64,000 nt of DNA from Variovorax flavidus (GTDB taxonomy: Bacteria; Pseudomonadota; Gammaproteobacteria; Burkholderiales; Burkholderiaceae_C): the NCBI RefSeq assembly GCF_030317145.1, contig NZ_JASZYE010000002.1, positions 744,001-808,000 on the forward strand, written 5' to 3'. Positions 53,854 to 63,400 of the stretch are shown piece after piece (within the stretch, counting starts at the first letter, position 1; every line of letters begins with the position of its first letter). The notes beneath the pieces were generated by a model. The model did no database searches. It was given only the letters and a program-made list of their open reading frames with translations, and was not told the origin of the DNA. The position numbers and the translations under genes are program-made.

Positions 53854-55193
53854 AGTCCGGTCCACGCGCGCACGGCGGCCAACGGCCGGCGCAGGAGGTA
53901 GTAGCCGAGGATCACGCGCTCGCCGTAGAGCTTGGCCGTTCCGTGCAGGCCGAGGCGGGCGTGCGCGGGCGCGTCCTCGATGCTGGCGAGCAGCCGGTAC
54001 GACGACACGCCTTCCTCGCTCGGCTTGGCCTGGTAGCTCGTCTCCAGAATCTGCCCCTGCAGCGGATCGAGCGGGTACGCCGTGAGAAACAGCGTGACCT
54101 TGGCGCCGGGCTCGAGCGCGATGGCATCCGCCACTGGCAACTGCACGCGCATGGCCGGTTGCGTGGGGTCGGCCACGTGCAGGATGCGCTCGCCGGTGAC
54201 CACCGGCTTGCCCAGCCAGTCGTTCGGGTCGCTGAACACCGCCACGCCTGCGCGCGGCGACAGCACCTGCGTGCGCTTGAGCTGCGTCTCCACGGCGGCC
54301 AGTTCCGCCCGCCTTTGCCGCGCATGGGCGTTGAGGAGCGTCAGTTCGTTCTTGCTCTGCGGATTGTCGAAAGCGCGCTGGCTGGCGGCCATGAATTCCG
54401 CATCGGCCACGGCGACCTCCTTGCCGAGCACTTCGGCGCGGCTGCGCAGCGTGGTCTCGTCCAGCGTGAAGAGCGGCGTGCCAATCTCCACCGCCTGGTT
54501 GGGCCGCACCTGCATGCGCTCGATCACGCCATCGATCGGCGAGCTGATGACCTGCGCGTTCAGCGACACCACCTCGGCGGGCGCGAGCACCGTCTGGCGC
54601 ACCGGCAGCAGCATCAGTGCCGCGAGCACGACGAGCACGATCAGTGCGTGTCGCCGGCTTGGCCGCCAGCGCGGCAGGCGCCGCCGGGAATCGAAGGCCG
54701 CCCAGCAGTGCGCCCATGTCTGCCAGACGCCCTGCAGCATCGGCTGGAGCTGCTCGGACGGCGGCTGGTCGAGCAGGTAGAGCAGCACGCCCAGGCGCTT
54801 GCCGTCGCGGTCGTTCAGCGGAATGCACCACAAGCCGGCGGGCCACCATTCGGCCCAGCCCTCGGCGATGTCGGCAGGCGGGTCGACCGCATCGCGGGCC
54901 AGCCACCGGGGCTTGCCATCGCGAAGCTGCGTCACGAGCCAGCGGCCCGCGCGGCGCAGCCACACGAGGTAGGGCGAATCCTCGCTGGGCCGGGCGAGGC
55001 CCGAGACGCACAGAAGTTCGAGCCGGTCGCCGTGCTGCGCCATCACCAGCGCCTGCCGGTACTGCAGCAGCGGATAGAGATCGTTGGCCATCGAGAAGGC
55101 CAGCGCATCCAGCGACGGCGCTGCCAGCGCCCTGTCGCGCAGCGCATTGAGGCTGAGCAGCAGTTGCGCGGCGGGCGGTGGTCGCTCAGTCAC
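53850..55193 (-). CDS. GAF-like / HlyD periplasmic adaptor
   Basis: This 447-residue protein starts at GTG 55193, 8 bp inside the end of the upstream adaptor. The N-terminal 170 residues (LDALAFSMANDLYPLLQYRQALVMAQ, then WCIPLNDRDGKRLGVLLYLLDQP) look like a cytoplasmic GAF-type sensor. One membrane helix (HALIVLVVLAALMLLPVRQTV) leads to a HlyD domain (SSPIDGVIERMQVRPNQAVEIGTPLFTLD). It may let export respond to a cytoplasmic signal. No ATPase is fused or adjacent. Confidence 0.8.
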   Translation of the reverse strand: MTERPPPAAQLLLSLNALRDRALAAPSLDALAFSMANDLYPLLQYRQALVMAQHGDRLELLCVSGLARPSEDSPYLVWLRRAGRWLVTQLRDGKPRWLARDAVDPPADIAEGWAEWWPAGLWCIPLNDRDGKRLGVLLYLLDQPPSEQLQPMLQGVWQTWAHCWAAFDSRRRLPRWRPSRRHALIVLVVLAALMLLPVRQTVLAPAEVVSLNAQVISSPIDGVIERMQVRPNQAVEIGTPLFTLDETTLRSRAEVLGKEVAVADAEFMAASQRAFDNPQSKNELTLLNAHARQRRAELAAVETQLKRTQVLSPRAGVAVFSDPNDWLGKPVVTGERILHVADPTQPAMRVQLPVADAIALEPGAKVTLFLTAYPLDPLQGQILETSYQAKPSEEGVSSYRLLASIEDAPAHARLGLHGTAKLYGERVILGYYLLRRPLAAVRAWTGL

Positions 55194-55962
55194 GGTCCGT
55201 GGGGAACCGGGCGATGCCGCTCATGCCGGGGATCAGCTCGGGATGCTCGCTGTTGAGGCGCGCCTCGAGTTCCACGGTCTGCGCCACCGCATCTACACGG
55301 GAATTGATCGCGCTCACCTGCGCCGGATAGCTCTTGCCCGTCTCGTGGATGGTCACGACCAGCGGCGCGCCCGGCTTGAGCCGCGACAGCAGCGTGGAGG
55401 GCACGTTGAGCCGCACCTTGAGCGCGCCATCGCTCACCAGGTCGAACAGCGGCGTACCGGCGCTCACCGTCTGGTGCGGCTTGGCCAGCACCTTGGCGAT
55501 GCGTCCGCTGAAGGGCGCGCGCACCTGGCAGTAGCCGCTTTGCGTACGGGCGAGCGTGAGCGCGCCTTCGGTCTTGTCGACCTCGGTGGTTGCCATCAGC
55601 ACTTCGAGGTCGCCCGCGGCGTTGAGCTTCTGCAGGTTGCGCTTGGCGTCCAGGTTCTGGCGCGCCATGTTCAGTTCGGCGGCAGCCACCTTCACGCGCG
55701 CCTGCGTCTCGGTGCAGATGAACTGCGCCAGCAGCGCGTTCTTCGCCACCTTCTGGCCCAGCTCGGCGTGCAGGTCGCCGAGCGTGCCGTTCATCTGGCT
55801 CGACAGCGTGGTTTCGAGCCGCGAAGCCAGCAGCACGCGGATCGCGCCGGGGTCGTCCATGGCGGGGTTCGGCTTGCGCGCGTCCGGCGCGGCCCACGAC
55901 GCGGGAAGTGCCACGGCCAGGATGGCCGCGAGAAGGGCGCGCTCAACGCGGGGTTGTCGCAT
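55186..55962 (-). CDS. Short HlyD/RND-type periplasmic adaptor
   Basis: This 258-residue protein has a signal peptide (VERALLAAILAVALPASWAAP), beta-barrel/lipoyl halves (LGDLHAELGQKVAKNALLAQF; SGRIAKVLAKPHQTVSAGTPLF), a helical hairpin (NMARQNLDAKRNLQKLNAAGDLE), and a C-terminal barrel (RLNVPSTLLSRLKPG). It is periplasmic and would bridge to TolC. ATG 55962 overlaps the TolC gene by 20 bp. Confidence 0.85.
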   Translation of the reverse strand: MRQPRVERALLAAILAVALPASWAAPDARKPNPAMDDPGAIRVLLASRLETTLSSQMNGTLGDLHAELGQKVAKNALLAQFICTETQARVKVAAAELNMARQNLDAKRNLQKLNAAGDLEVLMATTEVDKTEGALTLARTQSGYCQVRAPFSGRIAKVLAKPHQTVSAGTPLFDLVSDGALKVRLNVPSTLLSRLKPGAPLVVTIHETGKSYPAQVSAINSRVDAVAQTVELEARLNSEHPELIPGMSGIARFPTDRD

Positions 55963-57472
55963 TGGCCTTCTCCTCGCTGCTCGCCAGCAGGCCGCGCTGG
56001 CCGCTGATGGTGCGTTCGATCTCCTGCGCCACCGCCTGCACGTCGTTCTTCTCGAGCGCCTCGGGCAGGACGTCGAAGCCGACCGAGTTGTACAACCGGC
56101 CCTGGGCGGCCTGCGCGCTGGAGTACGCGGCCTCGCGCTGGTAGCGCGACAGCAGCAGCCGGCCTTCGGCACGGATCAGCTCCAGTTCGGTGCCGACCGA
56201 GGCCGTGCGCGCGGACTGCGCATAGTCGAGCAGGCGCCGGTCCACGCGCAGGCTCTCGTCGGCGAAATCGACCTCCTGCCGCGCGAGCTGGTAGCGCAGG
56301 TAGCCGACGCGCACCTGCGTCAGCACCGCCATCGACAGGGCCACGCGCCGCGCCTCGGCGGTCTGGGTCTGGCTTTGCTGGGTGGCGTTCAACGAGGGAA
56401 GCTGCAGCAGCTTCAGCAGGTTGAACGAGATGGTCGCCGCGCCGGCGTTCCATGAGTTGTTGTAGAGAAAGATGTTCGAGTCGTACTGGTGGCCGAAGTT
56501 GAGCGTGATGTTCGGCCACAACTGCGCCTTGGCGATCTGGATGTCGTAGTCGTCGACCCGCGCGCGATACCACTCCTCCATGATCTCGGGACGGCTCTCG
56601 AGCGAGAGCTGTTCGAGGCGATCGATGTCTTTCGTGAGCTCGGGCATCGGCGGCTCGGGCGTGTCGGCCAGCAACATCTTGGAGCCGGGCGGCAGCGACA
56701 TCAGCGCGGCGAGTTCGGCCTGTGCGAACTCCAGGTCCTGGCGCCGCACGGTCAGCAGGTAGACCGAATCGAGCAGGGCGCGCTGGTAGGCCAGGATGTC
56801 CTGGCGCGGCAGCAGGCCCTTGGCCTCCGCCTCGCGCGCAGCGGCCAGCGCCTTGTGCGTGCGCGCCAGCAGGCCGTCGACCTCCGGCAGCAGGCGCTGC
56901 GCACCGAGCGCCCGCCAGTAGGCATTGCGCACGTCCTGCAGCACGTTCTGCGCGACCTTGCGGCGGCGCTCGTTCGCCATCAGGATCTGGTCGGACTTCT
57001 GCTGCGTGCGGTAGTAGGCCATGCCGAAGTCGAGCAGGCTCCAGCTCAGTCCCAGGCCGTAGAGATCGCGATCGCGCTGCTCGGAGGTGGATGCCCGCAA
57101 GCTCACCTGCCGGTCCTCGATGCCGATCGACGTGCCGCCGGAGTCGTTGTTGCGCCCGACGTAGCCAGCGGATGCCACCAGGCGCGGCAGCATCTCGTAG
57201 CTCGCGACATCGCGCAGGTTGGAAGCGAGTGCGCCTTCCATCAGCTTCAGGCGGTAGTCCAGGTTGTACTTGAGCGCACGCGCCGCCGCCTCGTAGAACG
57301 TGATCGGAATGGTGACGGGCTCCTGGTCGGCATACATGCGCACCTTGTCCTCGGAGACGCGCTTGCGCAAATCGTCCTGCGTGTAGGGCTTGGGTTCGAG
57401 GGAACTGCAGGCGCTCAGCAGCAGTGCCGAACCCATGGCGACGCTCAGAATCTTGAAGGGATGCCCGGGCAT
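55943..57472 (-). CDS. TolC-family outer-membrane lipoprotein
   Basis: This 509-residue protein has the lipobox SALLLSAC (Cys about 22), then a TolC-like core with two long helical repeats: FYEAAARALKYNLDYRLKLMEG, YGLGLSWSLLDFGMAYYRTQQ, NITLNFGHQYDSN, GELELIRAEGRLLLSRYQREA-like. It forms a trimeric outer-membrane channel. ATG 57472 lies 15 bp after the adhesin stop. It is in one operon with the adhesin and three adaptors. Confidence 0.9.
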   Translation of the reverse strand: MPGHPFKILSVAMGSALLLSACSSLEPKPYTQDDLRKRVSEDKVRMYADQEPVTIPITFYEAAARALKYNLDYRLKLMEGALASNLRDVASYEMLPRLVASAGYVGRNNDSGGTSIGIEDRQVSLRASTSEQRDRDLYGLGLSWSLLDFGMAYYRTQQKSDQILMANERRRKVAQNVLQDVRNAYWRALGAQRLLPEVDGLLARTHKALAAAREAEAKGLLPRQDILAYQRALLDSVYLLTVRRQDLEFAQAELAALMSLPPGSKMLLADTPEPPMPELTKDIDRLEQLSLESRPEIMEEWYRARVDDYDIQIAKAQLWPNITLNFGHQYDSNIFLYNNSWNAGAATISFNLLKLLQLPSLNATQQSQTQTAEARRVALSMAVLTQVRVGYLRYQLARQEVDFADESLRVDRRLLDYAQSARTASVGTELELIRAEGRLLLSRYQREAAYSSAQAAQGRLYNSVGFDVLPEALEKNDVQAVAQEIERTISGQRGLLASSEEKANATTPR

Positions 57473-57487
57473 GTTCGTCCTTGTTCT

Positions 57488-60400
57488 TCAGATGCGTGTC
57501 GATTCGGGAGCAGGAATGCCTGCCCGGTCGAGTGGATGGAGCCGCTGCGCCGCCTCGCGCAGCTGTTCCCTGAAACCGAGAGCGGTCTGCGGATCGGGCG
57601 GCGCAGCGTCCACCGCGAGGTCGTCGGCGTCGACGGTGAAAAGCGACGGGTTCGCGAGCAGCCCGTCGGCGCTGAGGCTGACCCTGCCTTCACGGCCGAG
57701 GATCCAGGCCAGGTCGAACTCGCTCTGCTGCCGGCTGACGGCGACGGAGCGCGCGACGTACTGTCCCGCCACTTCGCCGAGGCCGGCGCCCAATGAGGTG
57801 CTGCGGATTTCGGGCGTCAGCTGCCAGGCCATCTGGCTGCCGTCGCTGCCCCAGGCGGAAAGCGTCAGGGCGGCGTCGATCTGTTCCACGACGGGGGCGA
57901 TGTAGATCGCAGGCCGCACGTCGGGGAGCGTCACGTCCGAATAGGTGCGGTCCTGGAGGTAGGAGAAATAGTTGTCGGACGGCGGCGCCACGTAGGGTGC
58001 CGGAATGTCGAGGTTGATCAGCAGTTGTGCCGTGTCGGTCGCGCCCGAGCGGTCGCTGATCGTGTAGGTGAACGCATCCTGCAGCACCCGGCCCAGCCCG
58101 GCCGAGGCGAGCACGTCGGAGTTGGTCTGGTCGATGGTGTAGGTGTAGCTGCCATCGGCGTTGATGACCAGCGTGCCGTAGCGGCCGACGATGCTCTGGC
58201 CCACCGTGCCGGCGGTGCCGCTGCCTGTCTCCGTGCCGGTGCGGATGGCGACCACCTGCAGGTCGTCGCCGCCATCGATGTCGGCGTCGTTCGGCAGCAC
58301 GTTGCCGGTGGCCTGCGGGGCGGGCGTCTCGTTGGGCGCGACATTGCTGTCGTCCGTCGCGACCGGCGCATCGTTGGCGCCCCGGATCAGCACGTTCAAC
58401 CGCGCATCGGAAGTTGCGCCAGTGGTGTCGCGCATCCGGTAGGTGAAGCTCTCGCTCAGCGTCTCGCCCGCGGTGCGCAGCGCCTGCACGGTGGGGTTGG
58501 CGTTGTCGAGCACGTAGGTGTAGCTGCCATCGGCATTGAGCGTGAGCTGGCCGTAGAGACCCATCAGCACCTGGCCGGCGCCGGCCGATTGCCCCGCCCA
58601 GTTGCTCACGGCGAGCACCTGCCGGGTCTCGCCATTGGCCACGCTGTCGACGTCGCTGTCGTTGGCCAGCACATTGCCCGCGGGATCCACGCCCGGAATC
58701 TGGTTGGCGATGCCGCCCGCCTCGACGGAGATCGTCGCGTCGTCCCGCGCGATCGGCGTGTCGTTGCGGCCGTCGATCGTGATGCGCAGCTCGGCCGAGG
58801 AGGGCGCATCCCAGATGTCGGCCAGCGCGTAGGTGAAGGTGTCCGTCAGCGTCTGCCCGCTCGTGCGCAGGGCTTCGACCTCGGGGAGGCTGTTGTCGAG
58901 CACGTAGGTGTAGCTGCCATCGGTGTTGAGCGTCAGGTCGCCGTACAGGCCGCGCAGCGAGGTCCCGAGCGTGCCGGCCGTTCCGCTGCCTGCCGAGGTG
59001 CCCGTGCGGAAGCCGGTCACGACCAGCGTGTCGCCCTCGACGTCGGTGTCGTTGGTCAGCACGTTCCCCGTCGGGTTCACGCCCGCCTGCGCGTTGTTCA
59101 GTCCGGCCGCCTCGACGGCGGTGGCGGCGTCCGCGACGCCCTTCGGCGGATCGTTGAGGCCCACGACGATGATGTGGATCTGGGCCAGGTCGTCGAGCCC
59201 GCCCAGGTCCGTCGCCCGGTAGGTGAAGTACTCGTCGGCGAACTGCAGCAGGCCCAGTGCCTGCACGGCGGGGTTGTTGACGTCGACGAAGTAGGTGGCC
59301 GTGCCGTCGCTGCCGATGTTCAGGCGGCCGTAGAGGCCGTCGATCGCCGTGCCGTCGAGGTTGCTCGTGCCCGGCGCGACGTTCACCAGCGCACCGCCCG
59401 CCGCTTCGGTGCCCACGCGGACGCCGGACACGCGCAGCACGTCGCCCACGTCGACATCGGTGTCGTTGTTCAGCACGTTGCGCGTCGGGTTGAAGACGCG
59501 CCCGGCGCCGTTGTTGGCGAGCGCCACCGCCACGTCGTTGACCGCCACCGGCGCGTCGTAGGCGCCCCGGATGACGATGTTCAGCTGCGCGATGTCCGTC
59601 GCGCCAGCGAGGTCGCGCATGCTGTAGGTGAACACTTCGTTCAACGTCTCGCCCGCTCGCAGCGCCTGCACCGCCGCCGCGCTGTTGTCGAGCTGGTAGG
59701 TATAGCCGGTGCCGTTCGCGGCCGTCGTGAGGGTGCCGTAGCGTCCGATGACGTTCAGGGTCGGGGCCACCGCCGTGAACGCGCCGCCAGCGGCTTCGGT
59801 GCCGGCACGGATGCCGGTGACGGTCCGGGTGTCGCCGGCATCGACGTCGGTGTCGTTGGCCACCAGGTCGATCTGCGGGTTGAGGCCCGGCGTGCCGTTG
59901 AAGGTGCCGCCGGCCTCCACCGCGATGGCGGCATCGTCCACTGCCACCGGGTTGTCGTTGCGACCCTGGATGATGACGGTGAGCGGTGCCGAGCTGGTGG
60001 CGCCGGCCCGGTCGCGGACCTGGTAGGTGAAGTTTTCCGTCAGCGTGTCGGAACTGGTGCGCAACGCCTGGACGGCCGGGTTGTCGTTGTCCAGCGTGTA
60101 GCTGAGCGTGCCATCGATGTTCAGGAGGATCGAGCCGTACAGGCCGGGGAAGGGGGTACCGATGACGCCGTTGATGATGCCGCGCGCGATGTCGACCGCG
60201 ATCACGAGTTCCCCCGAGCCATCGACATCGTCGATCAGGTCGACCACGTTTCCGGTCGGATCGACCCCAGGGATGTTGTTGCTCTGTCCGCCGGCCTCGA
60301 CCGCGACGACCACCACCGGGTGGGCCACCGGCGTGTCGTTGGCGCCATGGATGGTCACGTTCAGCGTGGCGCGGTCCTGGGTGCCGGCCGCGTCGATCAC

Positions 60401-63400
60401 GGTGTAGCTGAAGCTGTCGGTGAGCGTGTCGACGTCGAGGCGCAGGGCTTCCACGGCGGGGTCGTCGTTGTCCACGCGATAGGTGTACGAGCCGTCGGCA
60501 TTCAAGGTCAGCCAGCCGTAGGCGCCGCGCAACTCGGTGCCGAGCACGCCCGCGGTGCCGGTGCCTGCTTCGGTGCCGGTGCGCACGGACGACACGGCCC
60601 GTGTCTCGCCGTAGTTCACCGGGTCCGTCGGGACCTCGCCGCCGTCCACGTCGGCATCGTTGGCAAGCACATTGCCGGTCGGTTCGACCCCGGGCTGGTC
60701 GTTGTGCAGGCCGCCCGCCTCGAGCGCGGAAGCGGCATCGTCGGCCGCCACCGGGTTGTCGTTCTGGCCGCGGATCAGCGCGATGACTTCGCCCTGGTCG
60801 GTTTCGCCGTTGCCGTCGTCGACGGTGAAGGTGAAGCGTTCGATCAGGACATCGGAGATCAGGCGCAGGGCCTGTACCGCGGCGTTGTTGTTGTTGACCG
60901 CGTAGGTGTAGGCGCCACTGGCCTGCAAGGTGAGCGTGCCGTACTGGCCGACAACGACCGCGCCCGTCGCCCCGACCGGCGTGTCGATGCCGCCCGCGCC
61001 CTCGGCGCCGGCACGGACGAAGGTCACGGTCAACGGATCGCCGTCCGGATCGAAGGACGCGCTCGTGGCATCGCCGGTCGGGTCGACGCCCGGCGTGGCG
61101 TTGGCGATGCCGCCGCGTTCGGTGGCCAGCGCCACGACGTTCTGCGCCACCGGCGGGTCGTTTACCCCACGCACGGTGATCACGAGCTGCGCCAGGTCGG
61201 TGAGGCCGCTGGTGTCGGTGAGCTGGTAGGTGTAGATGACGTCGACCGTCTGCCCCGCCTGCAGTGACTGGAGCGTGAGGTTGTCGCTGTTGACGTCGAA
61301 GGTGAAGGCGCCATCGGCCCCGATCACCAGCGTGCCGAAATCTCCCGCCACCGGCACGCCGGCCTGCAGTGCGTAGGTGCCGGCGATCGAGGTGCCGTTG
61401 GCCAGGCTGGTGCCGGGCGCCACGCCGGACAGCACCACGCCCGGCCCTTCGGGCCCGGTGCCGATGCCGGTCACGACCAGCACCGAGTTTGGGTTGTCGG
61501 TGCGGTCCACGTCGAGATCCACGCCATTGCCTCCCGGCTGCTCGATGGTGCCCGGGCGACTCGGGAAGCGGATGACGTTGCCGGCCGGATTGCTTTCCTG
61601 CGCATTGCCGTTGGTGGAGGCAGCCTGCGCGTCCGCATGGTCGTCGCTTGCCACCGGGTTGTCGTTGGCGCCGGAGATGATGATGCGCAGCTCGGTCAGG
61701 TCGTCGAGTCCGGCGGCATCCGTGACCCGGTAGCTGAAGATGTCGTCCAGTACGTCGCCGGGCACCATGCGCTGCACGGTCGGGTCGTTGTCGAAGACGA
61801 CGTAGGTGTAGGTCCCGTCCGCGCCGATGGTCAGGGTCCCGTAGCGGCCGATCACAGCCGTGCCGGTGCCGCTGGATGTGCCGGGCGTCACCACGGAAAT
61901 CGGCCCCTGTGCCAGCGGCCCCACATTGCGGACCCCCGTGACCTGCTGCGTCTCGCCATTGGCGACGCTGTCGACATCGCTGTCGTTCGCCAGCACATTG
62001 CCCGTGGCGTTGCTGCCCGGGGTGGTGTTGTTCACGCCGCCGGCCTCGACGGCGTTGCCCACATCGAAGACGGCCACCGGCGTGTCGTTGGCGCCGTGGA
62101 TGGTGACGGTCAGCACCGCCGTGTCGCGAAGGCCCTCGATGTCAGAGAGCGTGTAGGTGAAGCGTTCGACCAGGGTCTGGCCTGAAAGCCGCAGGGCCTG
62201 GACCGTCGGGTCGTCGTTGTTGACGACGTACTGGTAGCCGCCGTTGGCGCCTACGGTCAGCGTGCCGTAGAGGCCGGCGACCGAGTTGGCGCCGATCGAG
62301 GGCAAGCCGAACTGCGGGCCGCCTTCGCGGCCGAAGGTGATCACGCGCAGCCGATCGGCGTTGGTGGCGATGTCCACGTCCGTGTCGTTGTCGAGCAGGT
62401 TGCCGGTCGGGTCGACCCCGATGAGCCGGTTGTCCGTGCCGCCGGCTTCGGTTGCGTCCGCCGCGTCGTCGACCGCAACGGGCTGGTCGTTCACGGGCGC
62501 GAGCACGATCTGCAGGGTGTCCCGGTCGCTCAGGGCGTCGGCGGGGTTCTGGGTCGGATTGCCGTCGCCGTTCGCGTCGCCGGTGTTGCCGCGGTCGTTG
62601 GTCAGGATGGTGAGCGTGTCGGTGCCGTTGTAGTCGGGGTTGCCCAGGTACTGCAGGTTGGCCAGCGCGAGGTTCAGCGCGGCGAGATTGCCGCTGACTC
62701 CCAGCGTGCCCGTCGCGGAGCCGGTCACCGTCACGCCGGGCGGAACGCTCGAGAGCGACAGCGTGCCGTGCAGCACCGAGAGCGTGATGTCGAGCGTGCC
62801 GCCGGCCGCATCGACGTCGGTCACCGACAGGCCGGCGATGGGCAGCGTCACGTCTTCGAGGCCGCTCGGCGGCACGGCGGGCAGGTGGTTCTCGGGTGCG
62901 TCGTTCTGCTCCACGTAGCCAGCGTTCGCGGCGGCCGTCGCACTTTCGCCGAGGGTCACGACGACCTGGCCGAGCGGGCTGGCGGCGTCGGTGTCGATGC
63001 GCACGCGCAGGTCGCCCAGCGGCTGCGGATAGCTGATGGTCCCGCTCGGCGTGTCGATGCGGAACACGCCGGCAGGCAGCACGCCGAAGCGGTACTGCCC
63101 GTTGACATCGGTCGTCGTCGTGAACACGCGGTTGTCGGCCGCAGTGGCAAGGTTGCCGTCTACGCCGCCCCAGGTCAGGCTCACGGTCTGCCCGGCAAGC
63201 GGCGGGCCGTCAGGCGCTGCGCTGGTGGTGGCGCTGGCCGTGTCGTCCCACAGCGTGCCCTGGATGATGCCGAGGCCTGCGCCTTCCGCGAGCACGTAGG
63301 TGTTCGGCGTGCCGCCGATGCCGGTGCGTTCGCCGTTGACGGTGCCATCGACGCCCACGGGCGTGCCACCCCACGTGGTGAAGGTTTCCGGAAGGCTGGA

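Noticed and set aside
58025..61267. Very long open frame on the plus strand opposite the adhesin
   Set aside because: It is a codon-bias shadow of the VCBS repeats: its protein is Arg/Val/His-rich with no domain pattern, and the opposite strand encodes clear repeats.
58010..62500. Possible CRISPR-like periodic repeats
   Set aside because: Period is about 400 bp and repeats are translated, diverged VCBS domains; no short direct repeats or spacers.
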